Shown piece by piece: positions 30,377 to 38,447 of a stretch of 64,000 bases of DNA; within the stretch, counting starts at the first letter, position 1, and each line of letters starts with the position of its first letter. The position numbers and the translations under genes are program-made. The stretch is from NCBI RefSeq assembly GCF_022662475.1, contig NZ_JAKNQQ010000004.1, positions 248,001-312,000 on the forward strand. Direction: 5' to 3'. The stretch is from Sphingomonas sp. TREG-RG-20F-R18-01 (GTDB taxonomy: Bacteria; Pseudomonadota; Alphaproteobacteria; Sphingomonadales; Sphingomonadaceae). Below the pieces are notes generated by a model. The model was not told the origin of the DNA. It saw nothing but the letters and a program-made list of their open reading frames with translations, and did not search any database.

Positions 30377-31417
30377 ATGCCGCGTCGTATCCGCTCCCTG
30401 TTGAACACCTTGAGCGAACAGGTCACGGCGCATGTCCACCAATCGGAGGCGATTGCCGGCAGGACCAACCTGCTTGCCCTGAACGCGACGATCGAGGCCG
30501 CGCGGGCGGGTGACGCAGGGCGCGGCTTCACCGTGGTGGCGCAGGAAGTGAAAAGTCTGGCGGGCCTGGCGCGCGCGTCGTCGGCGAGTTTCCGGGACCA
30601 GGTCCTGACCTACCTCCATCAGGGCGCGATGATCGCGGACGAGCTGGCCAAGGATATGGAGGGCGGCCGGCTGACCGACCTGGCGCAGTCGATCGCGGAC
30701 ACGCTGGCGCGGACCTTGTTCGACCGTTCGATCGACGTGCGGATGCTGGCGACGGACCATTCCATCGCCGAGGCGCTGCTGGTCGAACACGCAACCCCGC
30801 GGATCGATGCGCGCGCGCTCGACCGGTTGCGCGCCTTGCTCGGCTGCTCCCCCTATTTCCTCAACGCCTTCATCGTGAACGGCGACGGCGAAGTCGCCGC
30901 CTGCGCGCATGAAAACGCCGCGGTGCGGGGCGTCAACTTCAAGGAATACGGGCAGTTTCAACGGGCGCTTGGCGCGCCGCCGGAGGTGCTCTGGATGACC
31001 GACGAAGTCTGGGAGAATCCCTGGTCGAACGGGCGGAAGGTGCTGGTCTATGTCGCACCGGTGCGTCTGGAAGGCGCGACGATTGGCGTATGTTACCTGG
31101 AATTCGACTTCGAGGGGCAGACCGAGGCGATCATGCGCGTCGTCAACAAGGCCGGGGCGTTGTGCGTCGCATCGATCGTCGATCACAAGAACCGGGTGGT
31201 CGCCACGACGGGCAGCTATGCCTATCATCTGCAGCACCCCCATGCGGCCGCCGGATCGTCGTTGCGCTATGCGTCGTCCGACGGGCTCAACGTCGCGCAG
31301 GCGAGCGTCGTCTCGGCGCATGGCATCAGCGGTCTCGACCTGCGGTGCATCATCGAGGAGCATGTTGCCACGGACCAGGAGATCGTCGCGGCAGTCACCC
31401 GAACCACGGCGCTGTAA
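30377..31417 (+). CDS. Soluble chemoreceptor-like protein: short MCP signal tip plus C-terminal sensor domain
   Basis: 346 residues without a membrane segment or signal peptide. Residues about 25-75 contain the chemoreceptor hairpin tip ([20 protein letters not shown] then [15 protein letters not shown]), the CheA/CheW contact. The rest (about 110-345) is a Cache/PAS-like sensory fold with [13 protein letters not shown] and [16 protein letters not shown] segments. The order is reversed compared with classical receptors, and the long methylation helices are missing. It could be a cytoplasmic sensor for a chemosensory pathway. No che genes are in the window. Confidence 0.8.
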   Translation: MPRRIRSLLNTLSEQVTAHVHQSEAIAGRTNLLALNATIEAARAGDAGRGFTVVAQEVKSLAGLARASSASFRDQVLTYLHQGAMIADELAKDMEGGRLTDLAQSIADTLARTLFDRSIDVRMLATDHSIAEALLVEHATPRIDARALDRLRALLGCSPYFLNAFIVNGDGEVAACAHENAAVRGVNFKEYGQFQRALGAPPEVLWMTDEVWENPWSNGRKVLVYVAPVRLEGATIGVCYLEFDFEGQTEAIMRVVNKAGALCVASIVDHKNRVVATTGSYAYHLQHPHAAAGSSLRYASSDGLNVAQASVVSAHGISGLDLRCIIEEHVATDQEIVAAVTRTTAL

Positions 31418-31502
31418 CGACGTCCTGGCGGTTGGCGTCGTGGGACGTTACGCCCGCACCCGCCATCCCGATATGGGGCACGTCGTCGTCGACCGGTCGC
31501 TT

Positions 31503-31522
31503 ATGTTACGTCAATGTAACAT
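31503..31522. promoter_or_regulatory. Palindrome ATGTTAC-N6-GTAACAT
   Basis: A perfect 7-bp inverted repeat with a 6-base centre, 86 bp after the chemoreceptor-like gene and 178 bp before a possible small membrane protein gene. Its size suits a dimeric transcription factor site. The regulator is unknown. The rest of the 282-bp gap holds nothing recognisable. Confidence 0.45.
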
Positions 31523-31699
31523 TGCGGATCGAAGCGGATGGCTTACGCTGCCCATATCCGAGCGAGGGCCATGCGTATCGTGGTGGGCAGGGCTTTGGTC
31601 CCGACGCCATGGCTGCCGTTATCGGGCATGGCCGGTCGCCTGACGCCGAACATCGGCGGAGGCGATCGCGCAAGCGGCGAGTGTTGGGGGAGTAGAGCG

Positions 31700-31795
31700 T
31701 TGCAGATCGTGAAACGCGTGGCGAATGTTTTCGAACTGGTCGGGATCGTCTTCCTGGCGCTGATCCTGTTCGCGGTGGCCTTCGCCGGCTTCTGA
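31700..31795 (+). CDS. Possible 31-residue membrane peptide
   Basis: Starts at a TTG 7 bases after GGGGGAG and reads LQIVKRVANVFELVGIVFLA then LILFAVAFAGF. It is one strongly hydrophobic helix with a basic N-terminus. Too short for conservation to be judged by eye. A GTG three codons on is an alternative start. The 209 bp after it, up to the convergent diguanylate cyclase gene, hold nothing recognised. Confidence 0.35.
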   Translation: MQIVKRVANVFELVGIVFLALILFAVAFAGF

Positions 31796-32004
31796 ACGGG
31801 CGGCGGCGGTTTCGGGCGGTGGCCTGGATAGGCCTTGGCGCGACCTACGGCGGGGGCACGCCAGGCGCCACGACATCCGGCCGAGCCTGCAAGGCATAGC
31901 AGCGTGCAGACCGCTGACGCGATCCGGGCGAGGCTCGTCAGGCGTTGCCGTCGATCCGCCTGATCACGATCCGACGGTAGCGCCCAGAAGGCCGGGCGCC
32001 GCAG

Positions 32005-33699
32005 CTACCCCTGCGGGGGACGAGCGGGCGGGCTCACGGCATGTCCCTCGGACGGGACCGGTAACTGCAGATGGCGGACCCGTTTCGTATCGTAAAGCGC
32101 GGCATCTGCCCGCCGCCAGGCCGTGCCGAAACCTTCCGCCGCGCCGCCGGCCTGCGCGTTCGCCATCGTCACGGCGCCGATGCTTGCATGGATCGGCACG
32201 ACCGCATCGACCCATGTCATCGGGTGATTGAGCGCGCGCTCGATCCGCGCCACCACGATCGCGACCCGCTCGGGCGAGGAGTCCGGCAGGAGAACCGCGA
32301 ATTCGTCGCCGCCCAGACGCGCGAGATGATCGGTTGGGCGGACGGCGTTGCGCAGGCGCTCCGCTACTTCGACCAGCACTGCGTCACCCACGAAGTGGCC
32401 GAAGCCGTCGTTGACCGCCTTGAACCGGTCGAGATCGATCGCGAGAACGCCGATCGGGAGCCCAGACCGGATCTGTGCGAGACGCTCGTCGAGGCCGCGT
32501 CGGTTGAGCAGCCCGGTCAGCGGATCAGTCTCCGCTGCGAGCTCGGCTTTCCGCTGGCGTTCGTGGTCTTCGGAGATGTCGATCGAGACCCCGACGATCC
32601 GGCGCGGCGTTCCGTCCGGCGCGCGTAGCAAGCGGCGGTCGCAACGCATCCATCGCGGTCCATCGACGGTCTGCAGCTCATATTCCACCGATGTCTCGTC
32701 GATGGTTCCGTCGAGCAGCGCCTGCACCGACGCCCCCTCGCGAGTCGTCGGCAGGATGCGGCTGGCATAATCGTCGAGATCGAGCGAACCACCGACATCG
32801 CTGCCGACGACGAAGCGCAGGAAGGACGGCGACATCTCGAAGCGGCGGCTCGTCACGTCGATATGCCAGAAGCCGCCCCGCACCGCCTCCATCGCCAGCG
32901 TCAGTCGCGCGTTGATTTCCTGCTGTTCGCGTTCGGCGCGACGCCGGTCGGTGACGTCCTCGATCTGCGCGATGAACCGGACCGGCTTGCCCTCACCGTC
33001 CCGGACCGCGGACACGGCGAGGGTCGTATGGACGATCTCGCCTCCCGGACGCAGAAAGCGCTTGTCCATGCGATAGCCGTCGCGACGGCCATCGGCCACC
33101 TGCCCGAACCGGCGATCTTCCGCCTCGATATCGTCGGGATGGGTAATCGTGCGAAAGTCGGTTCCCACGAGATGTTCGATCGGCCGGCCGAGCATGGTCG
33201 CAAAGGCCTGGTTCACCCGTTCCAGGCGACCGCTGGGGTCGGATACCGCCATTCCCACCGGGGCATGGCGAAAGGCGTCGTCGAACATGCCTTCGGTTTC
33301 CGCGATCCGTGCCTCGAGGTCGCGGCGAACGCTGATGTCGGTGACCAGCACGACGATACCGCGAACGACGCCGCGATCGTCCAGATCGGGGACGTAGCTG
33401 CCCTGCACCCGACGCGCTTCGGGCCCGTCGAACAGCGTGTATTCGTAGGTGACCCGTTGCCCTTGCAGCGCTTCTTCGAGCCGGGGCAGGACCTGGGGGT
33501 AGTTCATCTCGCCGACGACTTCACGGCAGGATCGCCCGACGATCCAGGCGGGATCATGTCCGCTCCAGGCGGCATATGTCGCATTGGCGTAGCGATAGTG
33601 AAGGGTGCGGTCGAAATAGGCGACGAGTCCCGGCAACATGTCGAGCAACCACGCCGCGCGCGGCATCGCCTCGGGGCGGGCTTCATCAAACTCGGTCAT
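32005..33699 (-). CDS. PAS-PAS-PAS-GGDEF diguanylate cyclase
   Basis: 564 residues, cytosolic. Three PAS/PAC modules (about 15-125, 130-255 and 265-385) precede a GGDEF domain (about 395-555). The active site is an intact GGDEF at about 463-467, and RPTD ten residues before it gives a complete inhibitory RxxD site. DPLTGLLNRRGL marks the domain entry. The ATG at 33699 has AAGGGG 4 bases upstream. It is divergent from the first GH92 gene, with 224 bp between starts. Confidence 0.92.
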   Translation of the reverse strand: MTEFDEARPEAMPRAAWLLDMLPGLVAYFDRTLHYRYANATYAAWSGHDPAWIVGRSCREVVGEMNYPQVLPRLEEALQGQRVTYEYTLFDGPEARRVQGSYVPDLDDRGVVRGIVVLVTDISVRRDLEARIAETEGMFDDAFRHAPVGMAVSDPSGRLERVNQAFATMLGRPIEHLVGTDFRTITHPDDIEAEDRRFGQVADGRRDGYRMDKRFLRPGGEIVHTTLAVSAVRDGEGKPVRFIAQIEDVTDRRRAEREQQEINARLTLAMEAVRGGFWHIDVTSRRFEMSPSFLRFVVGSDVGGSLDLDDYASRILPTTREGASVQALLDGTIDETSVEYELQTVDGPRWMRCDRRLLRAPDGTPRRIVGVSIDISEDHERQRKAELAAETDPLTGLLNRRGLDERLAQIRSGLPIGVLAIDLDRFKAVNDGFGHFVGDAVLVEVAERLRNAVRPTDHLARLGGDEFAVLLPDSSPERVAIVVARIERALNHPMTWVDAVVPIHASIGAVTMANAQAGGAAEGFGTAWRRADAALYDTKRVRHLQLPVPSEGHAVSPPARPPQG

Positions 33700-33814
33700 A
33701 ACGCCCCTTAAAGCGTTCTTACTTAACCGAATGTGCATGCGAATGCAGCCTCGCAAACGTGCCGTGCGAGGCGCCGTGTCGGAAGGATTCCTAGTCGCGA
33801 CCGACTTCCGAATA

Positions 33815-33840
33815 TTAAAATTGACAAAATGTTTTATTAA
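33815..33840 (+). promoter_or_regulatory. AT-rich motif upstream of the first GH92 gene
   Basis: Contains ATTGACAAAATGTTTTATTA in otherwise GC-rich DNA, 84 bp before the GH92 start. A very similar element precedes the TonB-dependent receptor gene at 38334. It may combine a promoter with an operator for the local regulator. The diguanylate cyclase lies on the other side. Confidence 0.5.
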
Positions 33841-33923
33841 TCCAGATTCACCGCACGAAGATCGCCGGCGAAGGCGACGTCGCGCGCCGAATTGGCGGTG
33901 ATCGTGGTGGAGAGGAAACTGGG

Positions 33924-36287
33924 ATGGCCTCGAATGCGTCCGGGCGGCAACGCCGCTCCAAAGGGTCGATGATCCTGCGCTGGATACCGATGGCCGCCCT
34001 GCTCGGTGCGGGGGGCGCGCTGGCACAGTCCAGCGTCGCGCCGGTCGACCAGGCCAACCCGCTGGTCGGTACCGCGCCACTCGACCGCCCCGACCTGATC
34101 GGCAACGCGCCGCCGGCCGGCGAACCGCTCTATTCCGGCATAACCTCGCCGGGCGCGCGGCTGCCGCACAGCGCGGTCGAGGCGGCGCCGGTCAATCTCA
34201 ACGTCGCGCTCAGCTATCCGTCGGGGGTCGCGACGCCCTATTATTACACCAACCCGACGATGATCGGCTTCACCGGGGGTGGCGGCCCGACCTATGGCGC
34301 ACGGGCGCAGCCGATGGTGATGCCGGTCGTCGGCGACTGGACGGTCCCCCCCGCATATAGCGAAGCCTATTACGACAAGGCGCGCGAGACGGCCGCGCCA
34401 GGCTATTACTCGGTATTCCTCGACAGCTTCAGGACGAAGGTCGAACTCACCGCGACGCAGGCGACCGCGCTGATGCGCTTCACCTTTCCCGCGACCGAAC
34501 GCGCCCACGTCATTCTCAACCTGCCGGGCCAGGGGGGATCGGTCGAGATCGTGGGAGATCATGTCGTGCGCGGCATCGCCGAACCGAACGGCGACATCGA
34601 TGCGCGCGATGGGCGCTATTTCGTCGCGGAATTTTCCAAACCGTTCAAGAGTTTCGGGACGTTTCGCAAGGCGCCCGGCGACCGTCGCGGTTACGGGATC
34701 GGCGACAAGGACGTGCTTCCGGTGGTCCGCGCGCTGTCGGGCAGCTTCGCCGGAACCTATCTCGATTTCACCACTCGCGCGGGCGAGACGGTGCTGGTCA
34801 AGATCGCGCATGGCCCCAGCTATGCCGCTGCCGAGCAACGTCTTGGGGTGGAAAGTCCGGGATGGGATTTCGAGGGCATGCGGGCACGCGCCCGAGCCGA
34901 ATGGGCAGCGCTGCTCGACCGGGTACAGGTCAGCGGCGGATCGGCGAAACAGCGGATGCTCTTCTATTCGACGCTGTTCCAGTCCTTCGCCAGCCCGCGG
35001 CTGGTCGCGCGCAAGGGGGAGAGCTTCACCGATACCAGGGGCCAGACGCGCACCGCCTCCCACGACCGCTACGGGCCGGTGCCGTTCTGGGATACCGGCC
35101 GAAACCAGATCGTGTTGCTCGAACTGCTCGAACCCGCAGTGACCGCGAACGTGCTGCAGTCGGAACTCGACATGGCGCAGGAGCAGGGGTTCATGAACAC
35201 CTCTTTCCACGGTGACAATGCCGTGTTCCTCTACGCCGGGGCGATGAAGCGCGGGATCCCGTTCGATTATCGGGCGGCCTATGCCTTCCTGCGCAAGAAT
35301 GCGACCGACCCGACCGGGCCGCGCGGGTATCTTGCCGAATATGCGCGCAATGGCTGGATTTCGGACGAGATCCCGCGCGGCAACCCGAGCCCGCCTTATG
35401 CCGGCGGCAAGGCGGGCACCGCGACGACGCTCGAATATGCGTGGGATGACGCCGCGCTGGCGGATTTCGCCGCACGGCTCGGGCATGGGGACGATGCCCG
35501 GCTGTTTGCGATGCGGGCAGCCAACTATCGCAATGTGTTCGACCGCTCGACCGGGTTCATGCGCGGCCGTACCGCGGACGGCCGATGGATTGCCCCGTTC
35601 GATCCGCGCGAACCCTATTATAACTTCATGATGAAGGAGGCGTCGGGTTGGTCGACGCTGTGGCTGGTGCCGCAGGACGTGGCCGGGCTGATCGATCTGC
35701 TCGGCGGCCGTGCCGCGTTCAATGCCAAGCTCGATGCGTTCTTTGCCACGCCCTATCATCCGACCGGTATCTGTCGGGACTGTACCGGCGTGATCGGCCA
35801 ATACGTCCAGGGCAACCAGCCCGACCAGCAGGCCCCGTATCTGTATGCGTGGAGCGGTCAGCCGTGGAAGACGCAGGCCCTCGTCCGTCGCATCCTGCGC
35901 GACCTCTATGGCAGCGACGCCAGCGGCTACGGCTATCCCGGGATGGACGACCAGGGCGCGACATCGTCCTGGTACGCGTTGAGCGCGCTCGGCTTCTATC
36001 CGGTCGATCCGTCGAGCGACGTCTACATTCTGGGCAGTCCGCTGTTCGATCGCGCGGTGTTGAAGATGGGCAACGGCAAGACGCTCGACATCGTCGCGCG
36101 CAACAATTCGGCGCAGAACGGTTATATCCAGTCGGCGACGCTCAACGGCAAAACCTGGAGCAAGCCGTGGTTCCGGCACGGCGACGTTGCGAACGGCGCG
36201 ACGTTCGTGCTGACGATGGGGCCGAACCCCAACCCCGCCTGGGGCAGCGCGGTCGGGGACGCCCCGCCGTCGATGGGGCGGCCATGA
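33924..36287 (+). CDS. GH92 family alpha-mannosidase, divergent member
   Basis: 787 residues with a signal peptide (cleavage near GALAQ). GH92 exo-alpha-mannosidases are calcium-dependent, inverting enzymes of the periplasm or cell surface. The C-terminal catalytic part retains Glu572 in MMKEASGW, the GNQPDQQAPYLYAWSGQPWK segment, and Asp676 in GYPGMDDQGATSSWYALSAL. The position before Asp676 that is Asp in the other GH92 here is Met674. The His-Glu pair that marks alpha-1,2 enzymes is absent. Linkage specificity should therefore differ from the second GH92. The stop codon overlaps the next gene's ATG. GGAG precedes the start. Confidence 0.9.
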   Translation: MASNASGRQRRSKGSMILRWIPMAALLGAGGALAQSSVAPVDQANPLVGTAPLDRPDLIGNAPPAGEPLYSGITSPGARLPHSAVEAAPVNLNVALSYPSGVATPYYYTNPTMIGFTGGGGPTYGARAQPMVMPVVGDWTVPPAYSEAYYDKARETAAPGYYSVFLDSFRTKVELTATQATALMRFTFPATERAHVILNLPGQGGSVEIVGDHVVRGIAEPNGDIDARDGRYFVAEFSKPFKSFGTFRKAPGDRRGYGIGDKDVLPVVRALSGSFAGTYLDFTTRAGETVLVKIAHGPSYAAAEQRLGVESPGWDFEGMRARARAEWAALLDRVQVSGGSAKQRMLFYSTLFQSFASPRLVARKGESFTDTRGQTRTASHDRYGPVPFWDTGRNQIVLLELLEPAVTANVLQSELDMAQEQGFMNTSFHGDNAVFLYAGAMKRGIPFDYRAAYAFLRKNATDPTGPRGYLAEYARNGWISDEIPRGNPSPPYAGGKAGTATTLEYAWDDAALADFAARLGHGDDARLFAMRAANYRNVFDRSTGFMRGRTADGRWIAPFDPREPYYNFMMKEASGWSTLWLVPQDVAGLIDLLGGRAAFNAKLDAFFATPYHPTGICRDCTGVIGQYVQGNQPDQQAPYLYAWSGQPWKTQALVRRILRDLYGSDASGYGYPGMDDQGATSSWYALSALGFYPVDPSSDVYILGSPLFDRAVLKMGNGKTLDIVARNNSAQNGYIQSATLNGKTWSKPWFRHGDVANGATFVLTMGPNPNPAWGSAVGDAPPSMGRP

Positions 36288-38236
36288 TGCGCTTCCGCCA
36301 TCGCGGCGCGATCGTCGCCGCAACGTGCCTGTGGAATGCCGCCGGCGCCGTTGCGCAGACGCTGCCGCCGCAGCGGCCCGATTCGGTCTACACCGGCGCG
36401 ATGGTGACGCGCTGGGGCAAAGGCGTCACGCCGGAGAACGCCTGGCGCAGCTACCCGCGTCCGCAATGGACGCGGAGCCGCTGGCAAACCCTCAACGGCA
36501 CGTGGGACTATGCGATCACCAAGGCCGCCGCGCCGATGCCCGTCGCGATGGACGGCAAGATTCTGGTGCCGTTCGCGGTGGAATCACGTCTGTCGGGCGT
36601 CGCGCGCAAGCTGCGGCCCGAGGATCGCCTGTGGTATCACCGGACCTTCACCATCCCGACCGACTGGGCGGGGCAGCATGTCATGCTCAATTTCGGCGCG
36701 GTCGACCACGCGGCGCACGTCTGGGTGAACGGCGCGTTGGTCGGGAGCCATGAAGGGGGATCGGATCCGTTCGGCCTCGACATCACCGCCTTCCTCAAGC
36801 CTGGCGACAATGCGCTGGTGGTGCAGGTGTCCGACCCGACCAGCGCGGGCAGCCAGCCGCGCGGCAAGCAGACGCTCGATCCCGACGGCATCTGGTACAC
36901 TGCGGTCAGCGGGATCTGGCAGACCGTGTGGCTCGAACCGGTCCCGGCGCTCCATATCGCCGACGTTCGGGCGATCGCGGATATCGATCGGGGCAAGGTC
37001 GAGGTCGACGTCGCGGTGAACGGATCGGCGCACGACACCGACGCGGTCCGGCTCAGCGTGCGGTCGGGCGGACGCACGATCGCCACGACGATCGTCCGGG
37101 CCAACCGGCATGCGAGCCTGGACGTGTCCGGGGCGCATCTCTGGTCGCCGGAGGATCCGTTTCTCTATGACCTGGTCGCCGAACTGGTGACGGTGGACGA
37201 TCCTTATCGCGGCAGGCCGGACCGCGACCGTACCGCCTATGACGCGCGCTTCACGCAGCGCGAGGGTGCGACTTATGCGGCCGCGACGGTGGCGGGTGCC
37301 CCGCGCGATCGGATCGACGGGTATTTTGCGATGCGCAAGATTTCGGTGGGGCCGGGCAGGGTGACCGGTCAGCCGGCGCTGTTGCTCAACAATCGGCCCT
37401 ATTTCCAGAACGGGACGCTCGACCAGGGTTGGTGGCCCGACGGTCTGCTGACCCCGCCGTCCGAGCGCGCGATGCGATCCGACCTGGAGTTCCTCAAGAA
37501 AGCGGGCTTCAACATGGTCCGCAAGCATATCAAGGTCGAGCCGGCGCGGTATTATTACGATGCCGATCATCTTGGCATGCTGATCTGGCAGGACATGCCT
37601 GCGGGCGGCGGCGAGGACCAGTTCGTTACCGGTACCAGCCAGAGCCAGGCCGTGCTGTCGTCCGACGTGATGGCTGCGCAGCAGAACGAGCTGGCGCACA
37701 TGATCGGCGCGTTGCGCGGGTTTCCGTCGATCGTGCTGTGGGTCGTCAACAATGAAGGGTGGGGGCAATATGATTCCGCGACGCTCGCCCGCTATGTGAA
37801 GGGGATCGACCCGAGCCGGCTGGTCGACGCCGACAGCGGCTGGCTCGACGTCGCGCCCGACGTCTCGGACGTGGCCGATATCCACACCTACGAAGACGTG
37901 CCGCATACGCCGCCGCACGACAGCAAGCGCGCGATCGTGCTCGGCGAATATGGCGGTGTCGGACGCCCGATCGACGGGCATCTCTGGCGCGCCGACAAGC
38001 GGTGGAGTTACCAGGTCACCAGCGACGCGCAGGACTATCTCGCGCGCTACAAGCGCAAGGTCGACGAGGTCGCGCGTCAAGCCAGGGAAAATGGACTGAG
38101 CGCATCGGTCTATACGCAGACGACCGATGTCGAAGGGGAAATCAACGGCTTGCTGACCTATGACCGGGAAGTCGCCAAGGCGTCCCTGGCGGACTTTGCC
38201 CGGATTGCGGCGCCTCTGCGCGTTCCCGCCAAGTAA
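36284..38236 (+). CDS. GH2 family glycoside hydrolase
   Basis: 650 residues with a signal peptide. A jelly-roll sugar-binding domain (about 50-220: TRSRWQTLNGTWDYAITKAA and WYHRTFTIP) and an immunoglobulin-like domain precede a TIM barrel. Acid/base Glu491 lies in VVNNEGWGQYD and nucleophile Glu555 in VLGEYGG, so the retaining catalytic pair is present. Family members are beta-galactosidases, beta-mannosidases, glucuronidases and others; the specificity here is open, with beta-mannosidase attractive by context. The ATG overlaps the GH92 stop codon (ATGA), implying translational coupling. Confidence 0.9.
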   Translation: MMRFRHRGAIVAATCLWNAAGAVAQTLPPQRPDSVYTGAMVTRWGKGVTPENAWRSYPRPQWTRSRWQTLNGTWDYAITKAAAPMPVAMDGKILVPFAVESRLSGVARKLRPEDRLWYHRTFTIPTDWAGQHVMLNFGAVDHAAHVWVNGALVGSHEGGSDPFGLDITAFLKPGDNALVVQVSDPTSAGSQPRGKQTLDPDGIWYTAVSGIWQTVWLEPVPALHIADVRAIADIDRGKVEVDVAVNGSAHDTDAVRLSVRSGGRTIATTIVRANRHASLDVSGAHLWSPEDPFLYDLVAELVTVDDPYRGRPDRDRTAYDARFTQREGATYAAATVAGAPRDRIDGYFAMRKISVGPGRVTGQPALLLNNRPYFQNGTLDQGWWPDGLLTPPSERAMRSDLEFLKKAGFNMVRKHIKVEPARYYYDADHLGMLIWQDMPAGGGEDQFVTGTSQSQAVLSSDVMAAQQNELAHMIGALRGFPSIVLWVVNNEGWGQYDSATLARYVKGIDPSRLVDADSGWLDVAPDVSDVADIHTYEDVPHTPPHDSKRAIVLGEYGGVGRPIDGHLWRADKRWSYQVTSDAQDYLARYKRKVDEVARQARENGLSASVYTQTTDVEGEINGLLTYDREVAKASLADFARIAAPLRVPAK

Positions 38237-38333
38237 CGGCCCGGACAGTCGGCACTATTTATGATTGCGCTACCATGGCGTCGTTCGTGCAGATCTCGCG
38301 GCGTCCTTTACCCGTCGGCGGGGACCGCAAATG

Positions 38334-38360
38334 TTTTAATTGACAAATTGCTTTTATATT
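38334..38360 (+). promoter_or_regulatory. AT-rich motif upstream of the TonB-dependent receptor gene
   Basis: TTTTAATTGACAAATTGC followed by TTTTATATT, 88 bp before the receptor start. The core ATTGACAAA-TG-TTTTAT is shared with the element at 33815. The AATT-GACA-AATT stretch has dyad symmetry. The rest of this 211-bp gap shows nothing clear. Confidence 0.5.
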
Positions 38361-38447
38361 TCGATCTTGAGCGCCGCCGGGGATCGCCGCGGCCAACGAA
38401 AAAATAATCTGACGGGGCGCCGGTTCGGCAAGGGAGAGGATTTGGGG

